Shown: positions 35,781 to 44,431 of the stretch, piece by piece
Numbering within the stretch: the stretch's first letter is position 1
How the letters are laid out: each line of letters opens with the position of its first letter
Origin: an uncultured Ilyobacter sp.
GTDB lineage: Bacteria > Fusobacteriota > Fusobacteriia > Fusobacteriales > Fusobacteriaceae
DNA length: 64,000 nt
Assembly (NCBI RefSeq): GCF_963668085.1
Contig: NZ_OY764059.1
Location: forward strand, 310,001 to 374,000
Reading direction: 5' to 3'
Notes under the pieces: generated by a model
Database searches by the model: none
What the model was told of the DNA's origin: nothing
Seen by the model: the letters and a program-made list of their open reading frames with translations, nothing else
Translations under genes and position numbers: made by a program

Positions 35781-36071
35781 TTATGGCTGTTGTCCATATT
35801 CCTCTATAGCCTTCCAAGTGATTACTCGTATCTTTTTCACCTTGTCACTGGGTTGGTAAGTTGGAGATGTGCAGTTTCCACCTTTAGAGCAATTGTCACA
35901 GGTCTTTTCGAAATATCCGTTATCCACCTCTAAATATCCTTCATCTTCGAGTATGTCAAAAAGATTTTCAAGTTCCTCTGTCTCTATGTTCATATTTTCC
36001 ATGATCTCATCTTCTGAAAAGACTTCCCCTGAAAGAAGAAGCTTCAAAAGAATAATCTCTTTGTTTTCCAT
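35781..36071 (-). CDS. Small winged-helix protein with Cys triad (FeoC-like)
   Basis: The 96-residue protein starts with a winged-helix fold (LLKLLLSGEVFSEDEIMENMNIETEELENLFDILEDEGYLEVDNGYF). A cysteine cluster follows, Cys58, Cys61 and Cys67 (CDNCSKGGNC). A winged helix with a small Cys cluster recalls FeoC, a regulator of ferrous iron uptake, but no feoAB genes are nearby and the identity is not certain. GGAG precedes the start. The gap to the divergent ttcA-like gene holds a TTTATCA-GAA-TGATAAA palindrome that it might bind. Confidence 0.6.
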   Translation of the reverse strand: MENKEIILLKLLLSGEVFSEDEIMENMNIETEELENLFDILEDEGYLEVDNGYFEKTCDNCSKGGNCTSPTYQPSDKVKKIRVITWKAIEEYGQQP

Positions 36072-36173
36072 ATTTACTCCTTTTTTAACTGGTTGTAAAA
36101 ATTTAGCCTTTGGTGAAGCACTTGATTTTAAAACATAATTGTATTGCTTTACAGGAAAAAAGTCAAACTATTC

Positions 36174-36225
36174 TTTATCAGAATGATAAAAAAACTTTAA
36201 AAAAAAGAATTACTTATGATATAAT
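36174..36225 (+). promoter_or_regulatory. Operator-like palindrome and promoter before the ttcA pair
   Basis: TTTATCA-GAA-TGATAAA (36174-36190) is a perfect 7-bp inverted repeat. An extended -10 (TGATATAAT, 36217-36225) follows, with a weak TTTAAA as possible -35. The site lies between two divergent genes and could control both. Confidence 0.5.
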
Positions 36226-36289
36226 TATATGATTCTAAAAAAGAAAAAGATAGCTTATATCTATTGTAATAAAAGCAGCGGAGGTTTTT

Positions 36290-37138
36290 ATGAAGGAAAA
36301 AAAAGTTTATGAAAATATAGAAGAAAGAATGAAGGAAGAGGGGCTTAGTCGTGGGCAGATAGCTACAGAATCTATAAGGACCACCTATAGAAAAAAAATC
36401 TGGTCTAAATTTATAAAAGGCGTAAAAGATTTTGAACTTATAGAGGATGGAGACAGAATAGCTGTAGGGGTATCAGGAGGAAAAGATAGTCTCCTCATGT
36501 GTAAGCTTTTTCAGGAACTAAAAAAAGACAGAACTAAAAATTTTGAAGTGGTATTTATCTCTATGAATCCAGGGTTTGAAGCCATGGATGTAGATCAGTT
36601 CAAGTATAATCTAAAAGAACTTGAGATTCCCTGTGAAATATTTGATTCTAATGTATGGGAGGTTGCCTTTGAGCAAGATCCTGACAATCCTTGCTTCTTG
36701 TGTGCAAAAATGAGGAGAGGGGTTCTCTACAAAAAAGTGGAGGAACTAGGATGTAACAAGCTGGCTCTAGGACATCATTTTGATGATGCTGTGGAAACGG
36801 CCCTTATTAATATGTTCTATGCAGGGACTGTGAAAACCATGATACCTAAGGTGAAATCAACAAGCGGTAAATTAGAACTCATAAGACCAATGATATACAT
36901 AAAAGAAAATGACATAATAAATTATACCCAGAAAAATGGGATATCTCCTATGACCTGTGGTTGTCCTATAGAATCTGGAAAAACAGACTCTAAAAGAAAA
37001 GAGATAAAGAAACTTTTGGCCGATATGGAGGAGAAAAATCCAAATATAAAGCAGAGTATATTTAACTCTATGAAAAATATAAATCTTGATTATGTTATAG
37101 GATATACAAGGGGTAACAAAAAGGACAGAGGGGTATAG
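36290..37138 (+). CDS. ttcA: TtcA-like tRNA 2-thiocytidine synthetase
   Basis: The 282-residue protein has the PP-loop GVSGGKDSLL (~62-71), the cluster cysteines CFLCAKMRRG (~125-134) and a further MTCGCPIE pair near 222. It also has GHHFDDAVETALINMFYAG. TtcA uses a [4Fe-4S] cluster to thiolate cytidine 32 in tRNA. An N-terminal ~35-residue helix precedes the usual start of the fold. A second, related gene follows after only two bases, an unusual tandem. Confidence 0.85.
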   Translation: MKEKKVYENIEERMKEEGLSRGQIATESIRTTYRKKIWSKFIKGVKDFELIEDGDRIAVGVSGGKDSLLMCKLFQELKKDRTKNFEVVFISMNPGFEAMDVDQFKYNLKELEIPCEIFDSNVWEVAFEQDPDNPCFLCAKMRRGVLYKKVEELGCNKLALGHHFDDAVETALINMFYAGTVKTMIPKVKSTSGKLELIRPMIYIKENDIINYTQKNGISPMTCGCPIESGKTDSKRKEIKKLLADMEEKNPNIKQSIFNSMKNINLDYVIGYTRGNKKDRGV

Positions 37139-37140
37139 AG

Positions 37141-38088
37141 ATGGCAATTAAAATAAATGATCTGAATGAACTTCAGGGAGTAAAACATGAAAATTATCTG
37201 TTTTCTATAGAGGGAGAAAGAATAAGGGCTTTAAATTCCAAGGAAAAAACAGAGATATATTTTGATTTGAACACTAAAAGAAGATTTAAAACAGCTGAAT
37301 CAATAGAAAAACACACTGGCCTCAAGATTGAGCTTGAAAATCTTTCTGACAGGGAACTCTTGGCATTCATTGAATCAAAGGGGTTTAGTAAAACCCTCTG
37401 GAATCCAATAGGTAAGGCTATGCATAAGTATAATATGATAGAGGCTGGAGACAGAATAGCAGTAGGGGTTTCAGGTGGTAAAGACAGTCTAACCACTATA
37501 AATGCCCTGGTGAGAATAAAAAAAATAGTAAATTTTGATTTTGAGATAATTCCTATACATATTCATCCTAGTACTGACAGCTCAAGTTACAATAAAACTG
37601 AGGATTACTGCAAAAAAATGGGGTTGGAACTTCAGGTTTTTGAAACAGACCTACAAAATCTACTTTTTGAAGAGAAAAAAGAAAAAAATCCCTGCTTTTT
37701 ATGTGGAAGGATAAGAAGAGGAATGCTCTACAGAATAATGAAAGAACAAAATATAAATAAGCTGGCTCTAGGACATCATAAAGATGATATAATAGAAACA
37801 TTTTTGATGAATGTATTTTATCAGGGAAATATGAATGTGATGAAACCTGCCTATTACTCTAAAGATTACGGTGTTATGGTTATAAGACCACTTTCATTTG
37901 TAGAGGAAAAAAATATAATAAAATATGTCAGAAGGACTAATCTTCCTATATTAAAATCTCAATGTGCTTATGAAACAAATGAAAATTCAAGAAGGCTTCG
38001 TGTAAAAAATATTATAACTGATCTCTCAAAAGAAAATTCTGAAATAAGAAGTGTGATGCTAAATAGTATAAAAGATCTTCTAGATTGA
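37141..38088 (+). CDS. Second TtcA-like PP-loop thiolase
   Basis: The 315-residue protein shares the TtcA core with its upstream neighbour: GVSGGKDSLTTINA (~109), CFLCGRIRRGMLYR (~184) and LGHHKDDIIETFLMNVFYQGN. It differs by a ~85-residue N-terminal extension absent from typical TtcA (NDLNELQGVKHENYLFSIEG...). Its third cysteine site is single (KSQCAYET) instead of CGC. It may thiolate another position or be an accessory subunit. It starts two bases after the first gene and ends at a shared hairpin. Confidence 0.8.
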   Translation: MAIKINDLNELQGVKHENYLFSIEGERIRALNSKEKTEIYFDLNTKRRFKTAESIEKHTGLKIELENLSDRELLAFIESKGFSKTLWNPIGKAMHKYNMIEAGDRIAVGVSGGKDSLTTINALVRIKKIVNFDFEIIPIHIHPSTDSSSYNKTEDYCKKMGLELQVFETDLQNLLFEEKKEKNPCFLCGRIRRGMLYRIMKEQNINKLALGHHKDDIIETFLMNVFYQGNMNVMKPAYYSKDYGVMVIRPLSFVEEKNIIKYVRRTNLPILKSQCAYETNENSRRLRVKNIITDLSKENSEIRSVMLNSIKDLLD

Positions 38089-38129
38089 GAAGGTTTATGG
38101 GTCTCAGAATTTAAAAAAATACTCAATAA

Positions 38130-38159
38130 AAAAGGACTGTGAAAATAAACAGTCCTTTT
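38130..38159. terminator. Bidirectional terminator between ttcA pair and response regulator
   Basis: AAAAGGACTGT/ACAGTCCTTTT, an 11-bp perfect stem with an 8-nt loop, carries A and T tracts that suit both convergent genes. Confidence 0.85.
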
Positions 38160-38173
38160 ACGATTCTTGTTAT

Positions 38174-38866
38174 TTAAATATTAAATTTATATCCTATTCC
38201 CCATACAGTTTGGATATATTCTGGATTTTTAGAGTCATTTTCTATTTTTTTTCTCAAGTGACGGATGTATACCATGATTGAGTTATTGTCAATAATGGTA
38301 TTATTCCAAACTTTTTCATAAAGCTGTTCTTTGGTGAAGACTCTATTTGGATTTTCCATGAAAAACTTCATGAGCATAATCTCCTTGGATGAAAGGAAAA
38401 TCTCTTCTCCATCTTTAAAAAGTTGGTAGGTATCTATATTCAAGACAAAGGGAGCTCTTGTGATTTTTCTAGAGGAAGTCTGGAGTTCCTTTATTTTGTC
38501 AGAACGTCTGAGGTGTGCCTTTATTTTTGCTATCAAAACTGACATGCTAAAGGGTTTTGTGATATAGTCATCTGCACCCATTCCTAAAGCCAATATTTTA
38601 TCATAGTCCTGCTGTTTACCACTCAGAAAAATAACTGGAATCTCTATATCTTCAGCCTGAATTTTTTTCAAAAGCTGAAAACCATCGGTGTCGTCTAGCA
38701 TAATATCAAGAATAATAAGATCAAAGGCCTGAGAGTTAATAGCATTTCTCGCCTCTTTTCCCGTAGAGATAGTAAGAGTCTCAATATTTTCTGGCTCAAG
38801 GGCCTTTTTTATCATTTGGCATATCTCTATGTCATCGTCAACTAAGAGAACTTTATAATTTTTCAA
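38174..38866 (-). CDS. OmpR-family response regulator (carboxylate system 1)
   Basis: The 230-residue protein has an N-terminal receiver (LLVDDD, phospho-acceptor Asp54 in LIILDIML, conserved KPFS) and a C-terminal winged helix with PNRVFTKEQLYEKVWNN and MVYIRHLRKKIE...VWGIGYKF. It is divergent from a hybrid kinase gene and closely resembles the response regulator at 55519. The likely regulon is the adjacent 2-hydroxycarboxylate symporter gene. Confidence 0.92.
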   Translation of the reverse strand: MKNYKVLLVDDDIEICQMIKKALEPENIETLTISTGKEARNAINSQAFDLIILDIMLDDTDGFQLLKKIQAEDIEIPVIFLSGKQQDYDKILALGMGADDYITKPFSMSVLIAKIKAHLRRSDKIKELQTSSRKITRAPFVLNIDTYQLFKDGEEIFLSSKEIMLMKFFMENPNRVFTKEQLYEKVWNNTIIDNNSIMVYIRHLRKKIENDSKNPEYIQTVWGIGYKFNI

Positions 38867-38894
38867 TTAAAGGCTCCTCCTTTTACTTTATTTT

Positions 38895-38906
38895 AAATAT
38901 TTTAAA
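38895..38906. promoter_or_regulatory. AAATATTTTAAA site between response regulator and kinase genes
   Basis: This 12-mer also forms the core of both direct repeats before the symporter gene (41411-41446). That may make it a binding site for the response regulator, although the AT-rich background weakens the case. Confidence 0.3.
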
Positions 38907-39031
38907 TAAAAAATATGATATGATATCTTTATTCAAAATATTTAATGGGTAAAAAATTTAAATCTACCATAAATTATACAATATTTCATTAAAAAAGAAT
39001 ATATCTTTTTATATATCGAAAGGAGAATATA

Positions 39032-41257
39032 GTGGAGAAAATTAAATTAAAGATATTTCCAGTATTAGCAATAATTTCTATGATTTTAATTGTAGGAAAT
39101 ATAAGTTACAGAAGTTTTTTGAACTATCAGAATATAATTGTAGAACAGCAGATGGAACATCTAATGACCATATCTAAATCTATAGGCAGGAGTTTAGAGC
39201 TCTATGTAGAGGAAAAGGCAAAAGGTCTGAGAGATCTTGCAAACAATCTAGAATATAGCATGGAAGAATCTGAAAACAATTCGGTGGACAAAGAAATTTT
39301 AAAAGGATTAGAGACATTTTATATATCCCAAAATAAGGAGATTGACAACCTCATCTATATAAATATTAGCGACAATTCTTTGTATAGTTATCCAAAAGAT
39401 CTCCATGAGGAAAAGTTTATAAGGGAAAGAGAAGATTTTGAAAAAGAAGTGAGCTATGTAAAAAAAAATAAGGAATCATACGCCGGAAATCCTTATTTGG
39501 ACACAGATGACAGCTTCTCCTTCAACATACTTGAGCCTGTTGTAGTGAAAGATAAAATTGTAGGAATAATTTTAGGCAAGATAAAAGTAATGAATATGTA
39601 TGAACTTCTAGTAAAACCCGTAAAGGCTGGTAAATTTGGTTATGCCATGGTAAAAAACAAAGATGGCTTGATTCTGATGCACCCTGTAAAAGAGCAGGTG
39701 GGATATGATGTTATAAAATCTAGGATGGAAAAATATCCTGGATTGGATTATGAAGATCTGGAAAAACTATTGGAAAAGCAGATGCTAGGGGAGGAAGGCT
39801 CTTATGTGTACTACTCTTACTGGTGGCCTCAGGATAAATTAAAAAAAGTAAAAAAATTAAACGCATTTTCACCTGCACAAGTTTCAGAGGACTTTTGGAT
39901 AGTGGCTGTGGTTATGTCCTATGATGAGATAAGCGAACCTATAATAAATTATCTTTTAAGTAATATTGTAGTTGCAATAGTTGTAATAATAATTTTTTCC
40001 TGGGTTATTTTTTTGACAGTAAGGATGATAAAAAATAAAGAAGCTTATGAAATGGAAACTAGATATCTTAGGGAAATAAACAAATCTACAGAGGAACTCA
40101 GGATAAAAGATGCTGAGCTTCATCATAAAAGAAAACTTGAGACAATAGGAAGACTTACTGGAGGGATAGCTCACGAGTTCAATAATGTATTAACACCGAT
40201 TATGGGGTATTCTGAAATGGTTTTAAGAAACTTAGATCCCGAACTTGACAGCTATGACTATGTAAAAATCATCCATAAATCCTCTAAAAGGGCACAGGAA
40301 ATAATAGACCAGATTAGAATGTTTAGCGGGGATAAAAATATAAAAATAAAGTACGAGATCATCTCTATAAACAAGGTTCTAGATGATGCAATAAGCTTTG
40401 CAGAGACTGTCTCTCCTACGAATATAAAAATCATAAAAGAGATAGATGATGATTGTGGGGATGTATACGCAAATGAAACTCAGATTCATCAAGTGGTCTT
40501 GAATCTGTGTACCAATGCCTATAATGCCATGAAGGAAACAGAGCATGGGGTATTAAAAATAAGTGCGGAAAAGGTAAAAAATAAGGAGTTTCAGATGGGA
40601 GAGAAAAGTATAGCTGAGAAAAAAGAATATGTGAAAATCTCCTTTGAAGACAATGGGTGTGGAATGGACAGCGAAACACAGGAGAAAATATTTGATCCCT
40701 TTTTTACTCAAAAGTTGTCAAAGAAAAGCAGTGGTTTGGGACTTGCAATAGTACAGGGGATAATAACAAAGCATGGTGGAAGTATAGAGGTTCATAGTGA
40801 AAAAGGGAAAGGAAGCAGATTTGATATTTATATTCCTATAGCACAGAACAAAGAAACAAATAAGGATCAGGTTTATAAAAATGAAATTTTAAGAGGTAAT
40901 GAGAAAGTGTTTGTTGTCGATGATGATGAGTTTATCGCAGAGATGCTAGAAAAAGGTCTTGCAGATTTAGGCTATAAAGCTGAATCGATGACAGGTGGAA
41001 TAGAGATATTAAAAAAGTTTGAGCACATTAAAAATAATTTTAAAATTCTGGTAACTGATCTTACAATGCCTGAAATAAACGGAATACAACTTGCGAAAAA
41101 AATAAAGGAAAGCAACCCTGAGATAAAAGTAATTTTAATGACTGCTTATTCAGAAGAACCTTTAGAAGAATATATGCGGCTCGGAGTAATAGACAGTTAT
41201 CTTATAAAGCCTGTTTCTGCTGCACAAATAAGCAGAAGTATAAGGGAACTGGTTTAA
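39032..41257 (+). CDS. Cache-domain hybrid sensor histidine kinase (system 1)
   Basis: The 741-residue membrane sensor has two membrane helices (~9-27 and ~308-330) around a ~280-residue extracytoplasmic dCache-type domain. Next come HisKA with His381 (GGIAHEFNNVLTP), HATPase_c (VVLNLCTNAYNAM, FEDNGCGMD, SSGLGLAIVQ) and a C-terminal receiver with Asp676 (ILVTDLTMPE). The start is GTG behind AAAGGAG. Its closest relative in the window is the kinase at 53135, similar along its whole length. dCache domains often bind carboxylates or amino acids, which fits the transporter next to it. Confidence 0.92.
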   Translation: MEKIKLKIFPVLAIISMILIVGNISYRSFLNYQNIIVEQQMEHLMTISKSIGRSLELYVEEKAKGLRDLANNLEYSMEESENNSVDKEILKGLETFYISQNKEIDNLIYINISDNSLYSYPKDLHEEKFIREREDFEKEVSYVKKNKESYAGNPYLDTDDSFSFNILEPVVVKDKIVGIILGKIKVMNMYELLVKPVKAGKFGYAMVKNKDGLILMHPVKEQVGYDVIKSRMEKYPGLDYEDLEKLLEKQMLGEEGSYVYYSYWWPQDKLKKVKKLNAFSPAQVSEDFWIVAVVMSYDEISEPIINYLLSNIVVAIVVIIIFSWVIFLTVRMIKNKEAYEMETRYLREINKSTEELRIKDAELHHKRKLETIGRLTGGIAHEFNNVLTPIMGYSEMVLRNLDPELDSYDYVKIIHKSSKRAQEIIDQIRMFSGDKNIKIKYEIISINKVLDDAISFAETVSPTNIKIIKEIDDDCGDVYANETQIHQVVLNLCTNAYNAMKETEHGVLKISAEKVKNKEFQMGEKSIAEKKEYVKISFEDNGCGMDSETQEKIFDPFFTQKLSKKSSGLGLAIVQGIITKHGGSIEVHSEKGKGSRFDIYIPIAQNKETNKDQVYKNEILRGNEKVFVVDDDEFIAEMLEKGLADLGYKAESMTGGIEILKKFEHIKNNFKILVTDLTMPEINGIQLAKKIKESNPEIKVILMTAYSEEPLEEYMRLGVIDSYLIKPVSAAQISRSIRELV

Positions 41258-41351
41258 ATTGCAAAGATCAAAGTTTGTTTATAAAAGCTATAAAACAATA
41301 AGTCTATAAAGAACTCTGAAAATAAGGATGAAAAAAATACTGAAATATATC

Positions 41352-41388
41352 AAAAAAGAACCGAGATGTATTATCTCGGTTCTTTTTT
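41352..41388 (+). terminator. Terminator of the system-1 kinase gene
   Basis: A perfect 16-bp stem (AAAAAAGAACCGAGAT and its complement) with a 5-nt loop ends in a T run. Confidence 0.9.
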
Positions 41389-41410
41389 GATTGAAAGATA
41401 CCACATCTTA

Positions 41411-41460
41411 AAATATTTTAAAAATCTCAATGAAATATTTTAAAAAGTAACCTTTATACT
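41411..41460 (+). promoter_or_regulatory. Paired direct repeats and promoter of the 2-HCT symporter gene
   Basis: AAATATTTTAAAAA occurs twice (41411-41424 and 41433-41446), 22 bp start to start, or two helical turns. The second copy covers the -35 position of a TATACT -10 box (41455-41460). This is the geometry expected for activation by an OmpR-family regulator. Confidence 0.55.
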
Positions 41461-41549
41461 AATTATAAGATCAGATAAAAGTGTTTGGAAATAACCTTTT
41501 GATGTTCGTAACGGAATAAAAAAATAAAAAATATAACAAGGAGGGAATC

Positions 41550-42863
41550 ATGTCAACATTAGCATTTAGTTCGGCAAAAGAGAAATCCGGAATTAAGGTA
41601 TTTGGTATGTCAATCCAACTATTTTTACTTCCACTTGTAGCGGTATTATTGGTTCATTTTACAGATTCATTACCAAAGGGGCTTGCAGGAGCTGTGGTGT
41701 TTTCAATGGTATTTGGAACTGTATTTGGAGAAATAGGAGACAGGCTACCGATTTTTAAGGAGTATATCGGAGGAGCACCAGTTCTGATTTTCTTGGCAGC
41801 GGCTTTCTTTGTACACCAAGGATGGTTTACAGAAAGAGAAATTGCAGTTGTAACTGACTTTATGAAAGACTCAAAGTTCCTTACGCTGTATATCATTGTA
41901 TTAATGACTGGATCTATTTTCGCAGTTAACAGAAAACTGTTGTTAAAGTCCATAGTAGGTTATCTTCCAGCTATCTTAGTAGGAGTAATCGGAGCCTCAA
42001 TCATGGGTATTTTAGGAGGATTTATCTTTGGAATTACACCTAAAGAGATCATGATGTTATATGTACTGCCTACAATGGGTGGAGGAAATGGAGCAGGAGC
42101 AGTTCCACTATCTGAAATCTATGAGTCGGCAACTGGAAACTCTAAAGAAACTTATTACTCATACGCTATCGCAGTACTTACAATTGCTAACATCTGGGCA
42201 ATCGTAGTGGCGGCAGTATTAAACAAGATAGGTAAAAAGTACCCTGAACTATCAGGAGAAGGAGAGCTTGTAAGAGCTGGAAACCTTGAGTTAGAAGAAG
42301 ATGAAAAAATGGAAGTAACTCCTAGAGACATGGCTGTTGGTTTATTAGTAGGGCTTACAGCTTACACCCTTGGTACTTTCTTAAATAAAAACGTAGCTAT
42401 GCTTTCAGGAATACACACATATGCCTTAACTGTACTTCTTTTAGTAGCTTTCAATGGTCTTGGAATTATTCCTCTATCAATAAAGCAAGGTGCTGGAAAG
42501 TTCCAAAGCTTCTTCTCTAAGCAACTTACTTGGGTACTAATGGTAGGAGTTGGAGTAGCATATACTGACCTTGGTGAGATTATGGCAGCAATCACTCCGG
42601 CAAATGTGATAATCGCATTAATGATCGTAATTGGAGCTACTGTAGGTGCAGGAGTAATGGGGCACATAGTAGGATTCTATGCTATCGAGTCTTCTATCAC
42701 AGCAGGACTGTGTATGGCCAATAGAGGAGGATCTGGGGATATAGAGGTACTAGGAGCTTCTAAGAGAATGAACCTTATCTCATATGCACAGATTTCATCA
42801 AGATTAGGTGGAGGAATAATACTAATTATAGCTTCTATCGTATTTAAAATACTAGCTGGATAA
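41550..42863 (+). CDS. 2-hydroxycarboxylate (citrate/malate) sodium symporter
   Basis: The 437-residue protein has ~11 membrane segments and the two GGxG re-entrant loops that define the 2-HCT family: PTMGGGNGAGAVPLSEIYE (~175) and MANRGGSGDIEVLGA (~390). Family members (CitS, CitP, MleP) import citrate or malate with sodium or in exchange for product. Which acid is carried here is not visible. The gene follows the kinase of system 1 and ends at a strong terminator, so it is a single-gene transcript under probable two-component control. Confidence 0.92.
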   Translation: MSTLAFSSAKEKSGIKVFGMSIQLFLLPLVAVLLVHFTDSLPKGLAGAVVFSMVFGTVFGEIGDRLPIFKEYIGGAPVLIFLAAAFFVHQGWFTEREIAVVTDFMKDSKFLTLYIIVLMTGSIFAVNRKLLLKSIVGYLPAILVGVIGASIMGILGGFIFGITPKEIMMLYVLPTMGGGNGAGAVPLSEIYESATGNSKETYYSYAIAVLTIANIWAIVVAAVLNKIGKKYPELSGEGELVRAGNLELEEDEKMEVTPRDMAVGLLVGLTAYTLGTFLNKNVAMLSGIHTYALTVLLLVAFNGLGIIPLSIKQGAGKFQSFFSKQLTWVLMVGVGVAYTDLGEIMAAITPANVIIALMIVIGATVGAGVMGHIVGFYAIESSITAGLCMANRGGSGDIEVLGASKRMNLISYAQISSRLGGGIILIIASIVFKILAG

Positions 42864-42866
42864 TAA

Positions 42867-42895
42867 AAAAACCGGGAAAATCCCGGTTTTTTTTT
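42867..42895 (+). terminator. Terminator of the 2-HCT symporter gene
   Basis: AAAACCGGGA/TCCCGGTTTT stem with an AAA loop and T9 tail. Confidence 0.92.
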
Positions 42896-42984
42896 ATTGG
42901 AAAAGTGTAGAGTAAAATTTAATAATTTCAAGCTAATATCATTGCAATTAACAGTTAGTTGAAACTGGTGAAATACTTAAAATT

Positions 42985-43039
42985 CATAGATAATCCCTTT
43001 GGTCTTTGATCTTGCAAAAATTACAAGGGGATATCTATG
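42985..43039 (-). repeat. Imperfect long hairpin downstream of the double TetR gene
   Basis: CATAGATAATCCCTTTG (42985-43001) pairs with CAAGGGGATATCTATG (43024-43039) with one bulge. It may act as a weak terminator of the minus-strand regulator gene. Confidence 0.4.
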
Positions 43040-43070
43040 AGTTTTTCTTGCAGTTAATTATAAAAAAATT

Positions 43071-44195
43071 TTATAGTGAGTCTTTTATCCCGTGACTTAA
43101 AAAGTAACTCATTTTTTTCAGAAAATTATCTTTATCACTGAGATTTTTTGTAAAGAAAAATTCTATACCCATGTAATGGGAGAGACCTATTAATACAGCA
43201 CTTATGATTCTTTTTTCTTCGAAAGTGTAATTAGTTTTAGTTAGGGTTTGGATATAATATTCTTCCAAAGTTCTAAAATAATCTATTGAAACATCATATT
43301 CTATAAATTCCAATTCTCTTAAAATCTGATATTTGTAAGTAGATTTTTTGAAATATTCATGCATAAGGTATAGCAAAAATATGTGCTGATCTATAGGTGA
43401 GAGATCATTCTGTGAATTATCTTTTAAAAAGAAAAGCAAAGTATTTTTTGTGTTGATGGCTATTTCTTTTAAAAATTCTTCTTTTGTTTTGTAGTAGTAA
43501 TAAAAACTTCCTACCCCTGCTCCAACAGAATTAACTATATCATTTATTTTTGTTTCGTAAACTCCCTTACTTCCAAATAAAATTTCCCCTTCTTTTAAAA
43601 GTTGATGTCTTATATTTTCGCTGTTAAAAAGGACTCTTAAGTATAAATCTTTTTCCTTTAGATTATTAATATCTAGGTTGCCCTCCGAAAAAATTCCATT
43701 CATTAGCATTTCTGCTAAAAACTTAGGCTTATTTTCAATTCCTCTTAAAACAAAATTAACATTTATATATCTTATCCCAGACATAATAAAAAGATATTCG
43801 AATTCATCTAAGTTTTTATTAAAAATAACATTTAATGCTTCCAAATAAACTTCTCTAAGTCTTTGTTCAAACTCTGTGAATTTGTATTGACCCTCTCTGT
43901 AAACTCTTATTAATGGCAGTTGATCTTTTGTAAGTTTAAAGTTTATTTCTATGAAACTTTCTAATCTATCTTGGACAGTTTTTCCAGTGATGTTATTGAA
44001 ATAATTTTGAATTCTATTTGATGTTTCTTCAAGGAGATGTTTAAAAATTTCCTCTTTATTTTTAAAGTGCTTATAAAAAAGTCCATTTGACACTTTCCCT
44101 AACTTGCAAATTTTTGATACAGAAACATTTTCATATGTATTGTTTGAAAATAATTGTATTGATGACTCGATAAGTTTATCTCTACCCTTGGACAT
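43071..44195 (-). CDS. Tandem double-TetR transcriptional regulator
   Basis: The 374-residue protein is about twice the usual TetR length and carries two helix-turn-helix units. The first is at residues ~5-52 (IQLFSNNTYENVSVSKICKLGKVSNGLFYKHFKNKEEIF). The second is at ~200-248 (GEILFGSKGVYETKINDIVNSVGAGVGSFYYYYKTKEEFL). Each is followed by a helical region that would be its ligand-binding part. A single chain may thus mimic a TetR dimer or bridge two operators. It is divergent from the 3-hydroxybutyrate operon and is its obvious local regulator, perhaps sensing an acyl-CoA. That ligand is inference. Confidence 0.85.
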   Translation of the reverse strand: MSKGRDKLIESSIQLFSNNTYENVSVSKICKLGKVSNGLFYKHFKNKEEIFKHLLEETSNRIQNYFNNITGKTVQDRLESFIEINFKLTKDQLPLIRVYREGQYKFTEFEQRLREVYLEALNVIFNKNLDEFEYLFIMSGIRYINVNFVLRGIENKPKFLAEMLMNGIFSEGNLDINNLKEKDLYLRVLFNSENIRHQLLKEGEILFGSKGVYETKINDIVNSVGAGVGSFYYYYKTKEEFLKEIAINTKNTLLFFLKDNSQNDLSPIDQHIFLLYLMHEYFKKSTYKYQILRELEFIEYDVSIDYFRTLEEYYIQTLTKTNYTFEEKRIISAVLIGLSHYMGIEFFFTKNLSDKDNFLKKMSYFLSHGIKDSL

Positions 44196-44298
44196 TTGCC
44201 TACTCCCTGTTTGATATATTTCTTTAGAAGTAATTATACATTAGATATAATTTTTTTCCAACTTACATATTTTTTTCACAATGTTCCAAACCTTTATT

Positions 44299-44403
44299 TA
44301 TGGCACTTTGGACTATTATGGCACGTTTTTTTTAAAAAAAGAACATAAAAAATATTTGACATATTTAAGTTTACAGTGTAATAATAACAATAGAATCGGT
44401 TCT
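44299..44403 (+). promoter_or_regulatory. Promoter and operator region of the 3-hydroxybutyrate operon
   Basis: TTGACA (44356-44361) and TAATAA (44379-44384) are 17 bp apart. Upstream, TATGGCAC occurs twice in direct orientation (44299-44306 and 44317-44324, 18 bp apart). Downstream of the -10, AGAA-TCGG-TTCT (44392-44403) is a short palindrome. These are candidate sites for the double TetR protein. Confidence 0.6.
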
Positions 44404-44431
44404 CACTTTTTAGATTATTTTAGGAGGATAT

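Noticed and set aside
44299..44345. Sigma-54 promoter suggested by TGGCAC before the 3-hydroxybutyrate operon
   Set aside because: Neither TGGCAC is followed by the required GC element at the right distance, and a good sigma-70 promoter lies downstream.
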